Below, piece by piece: positions 58,196-64,000 of a stretch of 64,000 nucleotides of DNA. Within the stretch, counting starts at the first letter, position 1; each line of letters opens with the position of its first letter. The notes beneath the pieces are model-generated. The model worked only from the letters and a program-made list of their open reading frames with translations, was not told the DNA's origin and made no database searches. A program made the position numbers and the translations under genes. The stretch comes from Protopterus annectens (taxonomy: Eukaryota; Chordata; Ceratodontiformes; Protopteridae), in assembly GCF_019279795.1 (NCBI RefSeq), contig NC_056744.1, positions 901,653,904-901,717,903 of the forward strand, in the 5' to 3' direction.

Positions 58196-58641
58196 TATTA
58201 AAGGATAGCATGTGCCACGCAGGGTACCATTTATCGATACCAATTGGATGTTTACACAGCATACTCATTTTTTTGGTGCAAAATAGCATTTTATATGGAT
58301 GTATGCAAATGGGATTCAAAAAAACTCAATTTTAATTAACCTCATCAATTATGTTTGGAGCAAATGGCACTTAAAGCTGTGCATATGGTGCACCTTGATT
58401 CTGTGAGTCTGAGTGAGAGGTACATTGGCAACTGATGGAAATTCTGTAGTGGTAATTAGTACATCTCTTAAAGTTAATAATTTCCAAAGGTACATGTTTG
58501 AAGTCATCTTTAATCCATATGTTAAGTTTAACAGAAGTTGTCATCATTTCCTAGAATGATGTTGTCTTAAAATGTATGTATGCAGGTGTTGCTCTTCTAA
58601 ATTGTTTAGTTCAGTCCCAATGCAGTTGTGTAAAAAGACTA
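58196..58641. other. Unassigned interval
   Basis: No gene or repeat recognised. Confidence 0.4.
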
Positions 58642-59735
58642 CTCTGTGGATCCAGAATTGTCATCCTGCAGACTGCAAGAGCAACAGGAAGGAGAAAGAG
58701 ATACTTTAAGTGCCTCCGTTTTGATTTTTGTTCCTAATTTACTGCTTTTTGCACTTGTTTTTAGTCATTTATTAACTTAACTGCATTCATTTAGATTGTA
58801 TTTGCTTTAATATTGCTACACACTCAAGTGTGCTAGTTTGCACTGCATTTAAATTGTTTTACTGCTGTTTTAGCTGCTTTTCTGTAAAAAAGCAAAAAAA
58901 AAAGTTCTAAGCTTGTTTCTCACCTTTCTTGTAACTAGTCTAGTCCAGATACAGATTTGCTGTATCCAGGAGTGTTTGTAAGTTTTTGAGCCCCCCCAGG
59001 CCTTTCTCTGTTGGAGGGAAGCCTTCTAGCTTATCAGTGGGAGTGGTAAGCCCTAGGTAGCCTATCTACCCCAAGAGGAGTGGTTTCTGGCCCAGAAATT
59101 GTAGTTTATTTGTCATTTGGGCAGTTTTTCCATCCCTTTCAACTTTCTGGTTTAAAAACCCACGTTTGTGAAGGTTTGCACTTGTTTAAGCTCTGCAGAT
59201 CCAGAACTGGCATCCTGCAGACTGTAAGAGCAACAGGAAGGAGAAAGAGATACTCTAAGTGCCTCCACTTTTATTTTTTTTCTAATTTATTGCTTTCTGC
59301 ACTTGTTTTTAGTCATTTTTTTAACTTAACTGCATTTATTTAAACTGCATTTGCTTTAATACTGCTACACAACCAAATTTGCTAGCTTACACTGCATTTA
59401 AATTGTTTTTACTGCTGTTTTAATGGCTTTTCTGTAATAAAACAACAACAAAAAGTTATAAGCTTATTTCTCACCTTTCCTGTAACTAGTCTAGTCCAGA
59501 TAAAGATTTGTTGTATCCAGGACTGTTTGTAAGTTTCTGAGCGCCCCCCCAGGCCTTTCTGTGTTGGAGGGAAGCCTTCCAGCTTATCAGTGGGAGTGGG
59601 AGTGGTGAGCACTAGGTAGCCTATCTACCACAAGAAGAGTGGCTTCTGGGCTAGAAATAGTAGTTTATTGCCCGTTTGGGCAATTTTTCAATCCCTTTCA
59701 ACTTTCTGGTTTAAAAGCCTGCATCCGTCACCCCT
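58642..59735 (+). promoter_or_regulatory. Two 549-bp 5' monomers of a CR1/L2-group LINE
   Basis: Units start at 58642 and 59191 with 'ctctg.(g/a)gatccagaa' and share 'agagcaacaggaaggagaaa', 'cctttct.tgttggaggga' and 'tagcctatctacc'. They directly precede the LINE coding region. Tandem 5' monomers act as promoters in some LINEs (mouse L1), so the same role is inferred here. Each ends near 'caactttctggtttaaaa'. Confidence 0.75.
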
Positions 59736-62198
59736 GGGATTCCAGGTACTGGCTAAGGCTCTTACCAGCCCTATAGTGTCTTTCTGTAAGCATTGTTCCA
59801 AAGACCAAATTTCCACTGTAACAGCTACAAACAAATGCAACCTGAGGGTCATGCTCCTCAATGCTAGAGCTCTAAATCTAAAGATGCACTCGCTCAAAGC
59901 TCTCCTCAAATGTTGACATTTGTGGTGTAACGGAGACCTGCCTTAAAGAGGCAGAAAGCACCCATGCGTTTCCAGGCTACAACTCATTCCATACCTTTCA
60001 GTCCCAGAATATGGCCAGAAACTTTAAAGGTGGTGGTGTCTCCATATTCATAAAGTATATGCACACCTCTAGACTGGTAGCCCAGCATAATGCATCCGAG
60101 ATACTCCCGGTACAGCTAAGACTGGGTAAGATGGTGATACCAGTCATAGTCTGCTACAGAACCCCAACCATGTCCCTGGACTCTCATTCCACATTTCTAA
60201 GCACCCTGGAATCTATCAAGGTCCAGCCCAGTACTCTCATATTGGGTAACTTCAACTACCCTTCCATCAACTGGGAGAATTATTCAAGTACCAATGTACT
60301 GGCCCAATGCTTCCTGGAATTCATCAGTTCCAGTGCCCTGGACCAGCTCATTCTGATCCCCACTAGAGGAAGCAGCATCCTTAACCTGGTTATCACCAAC
60401 ATGGGAGACTGTTGCTCCACACCTATAGTCAATTCCTCCCTGGTTAAATCCGACCAAACAAACTAATCACCATGGAAATCTCCATCTCACCTACACACTC
60501 CACAAATGTAACTACCCTGAAAAACTTCCCAAAAAGCTGACTTTGTGATCCTAAAAACAGAGGTGGCAAACTTCTCAGCACCCATGCCAATGGAAAATAG
60601 CTGCATGACTGCCGAATCATACACCAATGCACTGTACGAGCACGTACAGAAATGTATGGAACTTGCCATACCAAATAGAACCAAGATGCTCTCTTCCAAA
60701 AATGGAAGCCAGTCTGGTGGTCCCCAGCCATCAATAAACTCTACAACAGAAGGAAGAAACTGTTTCAGAAAAAAGTGAAGTCGCAAGACTTGAAAAACTC
60801 CCTTATCAGCCTCAACAAAAATTTAGGATCCCTTATCAAATCCTCTAAAGCCAGCTGTGAAGGCAGAATTGCAGCTGACACCAAAAGCATCCAGAAGCCT
60901 TCTATAGCTGTATCAAGAACCTCTAAGTCAACACCCAGATTTGCTCTGAATTATTGCACAATGGTACCTCCTACTTTGACCTGGCCAAGGGCTTTGATAC
61001 CATTCCCCACTTGGGTATCATTGATAAACTCACCAAACTAGGCATCAGTCCTTATATCACTAGGTGGGTTGGAAATTGACTCACTGACAGGACCCACAGA
61101 GTGACAGTTGCGGATTCCAAGTCAGACTGCCGACCAGTCTGAGTGGAGTCCCACAAGGCTCGGTTCTGGGACCTCTTCTATTTGGCATCTACTTCTCAGA
61201 AGCCCAGGCAAACACAGAGGGACTCTGGATGACCATGTTCACTGATGACTGTAAGCTAGGAGTCATTATTAACTCCCCAAGTGATGCAGACATCCTACAA
61301 AAGGGCCTCACTGAGACCAATGACTGGTGTTTGAACCATGACCTTAAGCTTAATGGCAAAAAATGTGATATCCTTTCCTTTGGAAAAAACTCAGTTCTCA
61401 CTCATTACCATGTCGATGGGAGCCCACTGAACACTGAAAGGGCCATAACAGATCTGGGCACCCAGGTTGACAGCAACCTCACCTTTGTCCACCACATTGC
61501 CACTGTAGTCAGAAAGGCCTTCTATGTGGCACATCTCATAACCAAAGGTTTTGCATCCAGGAAGAAAGAGGCCATCATCCCTCGCTACTCATCCCTCATT
61601 AGCCCAATCATCTAATATAATGACCCATTTGGCATGTACTTGACCAGACACCCTCAACAGCTGGAGAGGCCACAAAAGTACCTCACAAAAAGGATACTAG
61701 GCCTTAAACACATATCCTACATGGACAGACTCAAGAAACTTCAGCTGTTCTCAGACTTTTATCGTCTACTTAGAAGTGATTTCTTCTTAACTTATAAAGC
61801 CATGTATGGCCAAGCCCTACTTGAAATGCTACACCTAAAGAAATCCCAATCCCCCGTGCCACACGCTCCAGAGTTCACAACCTCATTACCACAATCAACA
61901 GAACATGCTGGAGGGACAGGTTCATCTCCCAAAGACTGCCCATACTCTGGAATAAGCTTCCCATTCATGTCAGGCAGAGCACCTCGCTGGCCCTATTCAA
62001 GATAAATTTTGACGAGTGGATGGCTAACAGAAAGTTCACCCCCAGGGATCAATCCAGTTGCCTTACTGGATAGAGGCTCTGTAAACTAACATCAGGTGGC
62101 ATGACACCAGGTGGCATGATGCCAGGGCAATTCTTTTGGGCTAGGCTTGTAAAGGCTCCAGGGCCATTAGCCTAGTACACACCTATGAACCTATGAAT
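59736..62198 (+). pseudogene. CR1/L2-group LINE, copy 4 (best preserved, ORF2)
   Basis: ORF2 encodes an AP-type endonuclease and a reverse transcriptase. Endonuclease blocks are LRVMLLNARALNLKMHSLKA (59850), GGGVSIFIKYMHTSRLVAQH (60025), LILGNFNYPSINWENYSS (60235, GDFN block) and SSLVKSDQ (60440, where SDH is usual). Next comes AVSRTSKSTPRFALNYCTM (60905), followed abruptly by YFDLAKGFDTIPHLGI (motif A), so a stretch that should hold the first RT motifs is missing. GVPQGSVLGPLLFGIYF (motif B) and FTDDCKLGVIINSP (motif C, FADD in the family) follow. C-terminal blocks are LTKRILGLKHISYMDRLKKL and LLRSDFFLTYKAMYG. The 3' UTR ends in two CCTATGAA units (62183-62198). ORF1 is absent. Confidence 0.85.
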
Positions 62199-62880
62199 AT
62201 ATACACATGATAACAGTATATGGAGAAGGATTTTCAGATCATCCACAAATTTTACTGGTAATTCCTTGTACTCTGTGGTCTACCTACAGAAACCTACTGA
62301 TTACAACAGTATCTGCATCTAGTATATGATGTTGATGTTACTGATATTTATTAAATCATTACTTCTAAAACAGAGTAATAACTTATTCTTATGCTGTTAC
62401 AGACATTTTTTCAACGATGTTTCATGACAAAGGTGTTGAGTCAATTTACTATGGCTTTGTACTGCCTAGAGATCCAAAGGTATACCACCACTTTCTCTAA
62501 GTTGTTTAATTGTTAAGTGATTTACTATTGTAACATGAAATGCACACAGACTGTGGTTGCATGATGCTGTTGTAGTTGGAACTGTATACAACATATATGT
62601 AATGTCAGTGGTTCTAATCCCAGTCATAAAGTGTACAGGTATTCCAAGTTATGTTGTTGCATGATGCCATTGTTGATAATTTTCACATGTTGTGTCAGTA
62701 TTTCTCATAGATAGTGTCATACAGATGTTTGTATTGCACATGAATGCATACTGTTTACTTTTTTCATATACTGTTCATTGACTCAGATGCATGCATGTGT
62801 TCATCAATGAGTCTTATCATGTGTGTATCAATGTTACCAAGATGAGCAACCATCCTAGAAGTGATAACTTTTTTCCCCAG
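62199..62880. other. Unassigned interval with a B-box-like word
   Basis: GGTTCTAATCC at 62610-62620 matches the B-box-like word of the 23.3-25.1 kb array. No gene is seen. Confidence 0.35.
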
Positions 62881-62884
62881 AAAA

Positions 62885-63960
62885 AATGCCATCATCATCA
62901 CTGATGTTCTCTACCAACATGGAAAGAGATGCCTAGGCTATTCAGGGAGAAATGAAAATGGACGGATGTCACCAACATGATCAGTACTGTTGGAAGTCAC
63001 AACCACTCCATTGAGGCCTGTAGATATTGCTGCTTGGACATGATACTCCATACAGCCAATGGAGTTACACTTTATGAGAGGTCAAGGGATGCCACAGGTG
63101 GTGGACCACCACCAACCCTCTGATAAGATCACAGTCTTTTTGCCCTCACTGCATAGAGAAAAAGGGGAGCAACTAATCCCTGCTTTTAGGATTGATGCAG
63201 GTGTTCCAGGACAGACATGTATGTATCCATGTTCAGTGCAAAGATGATTATTTTGACAATGATTGCATATTGGTTAAGCATTCACCTTCATATAGTCCTG
63301 TGTTTGCTTTACAGCAGCAGAGTTGAGCCATGAACAAACTTCCACACAAAGTGAGGGTGATGAACGTAAGTATAATTACATTTATTGATAGATCTGAGTT
63401 ACAGATAATGCAGTGCAAACTACATTTATGTTTATTGTATCAATATTCACAGGTGCATCTATTTTGGGCCTACAGCAGGGAACAACAGTTGAGTGTCTCT
63501 GTGCTGTTGCTGTGCACACTACCTTGTTGGCTCCCCCACCTCATGTAATGGCACTGCTATCTGCTGTTACATTGTTGTTCCCGTAACCTTGAACACTGCA
63601 GGTACATCCAGTGGAGGGGCAGGCCACACATTATCAAGTGAAAAAAGATGAGGTGCATTACAGTGCCATTGTCAGAGCTTTCAACAATGTTTAAGACATG
63701 TGGTGATGAACATTTTTGTCAATTTTGTTATTACAGGCCCTTCTGGTGTACTGTTGCAATGTACATCAGGTGAGTATTCGCAGCCCATATTACTATATTG
63801 TCTATGTGATGTTGTCAGTATTAGTTTTGAGAAATACAAGATTGTGTGGCCTTTCTGTTTACTTTACCACTGCAGGATCTACAGTACAAACCATGACCTC
63901 TACACAGCAGGAGTCCACAAGTGCATGTACAAGTGGTATGTGTATGTCACACATTCAGTC
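62885..63960 (+). pseudogene. Harbinger-type Myb/SANT accessory gene (plus strand, several exons)
   Basis: In the first part, NAIIITDVLYQHGKRCLGYS leads, after a frame change, to MISTVGSHNHSIEACRYCCL, DMILHTANGVTLYERSRDA and TGGGPPP (62965-63110), the pattern of a Myb/SANT domain with its W replaced by C. Exon-like pieces follow: TTTACAG acceptor then AAELSHEQTSTQSEGDE and a GTAAGT donor (63313-63365); CACAG with GASILGLQQGTTVECL (63452); TTACAG with a GTGAGT donor (63735-63770); and CTGCAG with STVQTMTSTQQESTSACTS (63877). A polar Ser/Thr/Gln-rich tail is common in these proteins. Stops show decay. The gene may continue past the window or be cut by the LINE at 63971. Confidence 0.5.
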
Positions 63961-63970
63961 TTTTTATAGA

Positions 63971-64000
63971 TTCATAGGTTCATAGGAGGTTACTAGGCTA
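63971..64000 (-). mobile_element. 3' terminus of another CR1/L2-group LINE
   Basis: TTCATAGGTTCATAGGAGGT followed by TACTAGGCTA is the reverse complement of the 3' end at 62165-62198 (TAGCCTAGTA...CCTATGAACCTATGAA). The rest of the copy lies beyond the window. Confidence 0.85.

Noticed and set aside
62183-64000. LINE copy 4 and the edge copy as one long terminal-repeat element
   Set aside because: The CCTATGAA ends are in opposite orientation and belong to two separate LINE 3' termini.

Overview
This 64 kb window looks like a gene-free intergenic (or very long intronic) stretch of a large vertebrate genome, built almost entirely of transposable elements, tandem repeats and dinucleotide microsatellites. 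No host gene, rRNA, functional tRNA, CRISPR array or bacterial feature is supported. The element mix is an RTE LINE of the fish 'Expander' type, tRNA-headed SINEs with a vertebrate-type central domain, CR1/L2-group LINEs with an ORF1 esterase, Penelope-like elements with a GIY-YIG nuclease, Harbinger transposons with Myb/SANT accessory genes, and hAT-like MITEs. This fits a fish-grade or amphibian-grade vertebrate with a bloated genome (lungfish, bichir, cartilaginous fish or salamander). I cannot name the species.

Layout. 1-4.1 kb: two RTE LINE fragments and two fold-back elements embedded in (CA)/(TA) microsatellites. 4.4-8.3 kb: a Harbinger derivative with a three-exon Myb/SANT gene on the minus strand. 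8.3-10.1 kb: MITE ends, a run of hairpins, a truncated SINE and a (CA) tract. 10.2-14 kb: a decayed CR1-group LINE. 15-21.7 kb: a fold-back MITE, then a Harbinger region with two SINEs and the only recognisable transposase (DDE triad visible). 21-25.5 kb: hAT-like MITEs and a six-unit tandem array. 25.9-34.8 kb: two more CR1-group LINEs around a Harbinger accessory-gene region that is split by a Penelope-like element. 37.4-42.6 kb: an array of tRNA-like units, then a second copy of the 4.4-8.3 kb Harbinger derivative. 42.7-44.4 kb: microsatellites and short duplications. 44.7-49.1 kb: a MITE split by an inverted, head-to-head pair of Penelope-like copies with an 11-bp target duplication. 51.7-57.3 kb: a young LTR element inserted in a (TA) tract. 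58.6-62.2 kb: the best-preserved CR1-group LINE, with two 5' monomers. 62.9-64 kb: another Harbinger Myb/SANT gene and the 3' end of a further LINE.

The parts interact as parasites rather than as a pathway. A SINE shares its 3' tail with the RTE LINE, which suggests trans-mobilisation. Harbinger elements carry a DNA-binding gene that in known members acts with the transposase, but here most copies lack the transposase. MITEs, SINEs and Penelope-like copies use older elements as landing sites, which gives a relative order of insertions. I found no convincing new host system. The most interesting material is structural: the microsatellite-flanked fold-back elements, clustered hairpins, tRNA-like modules recurring in Harbinger-related repeats, and the unusual interior of the LTR element.
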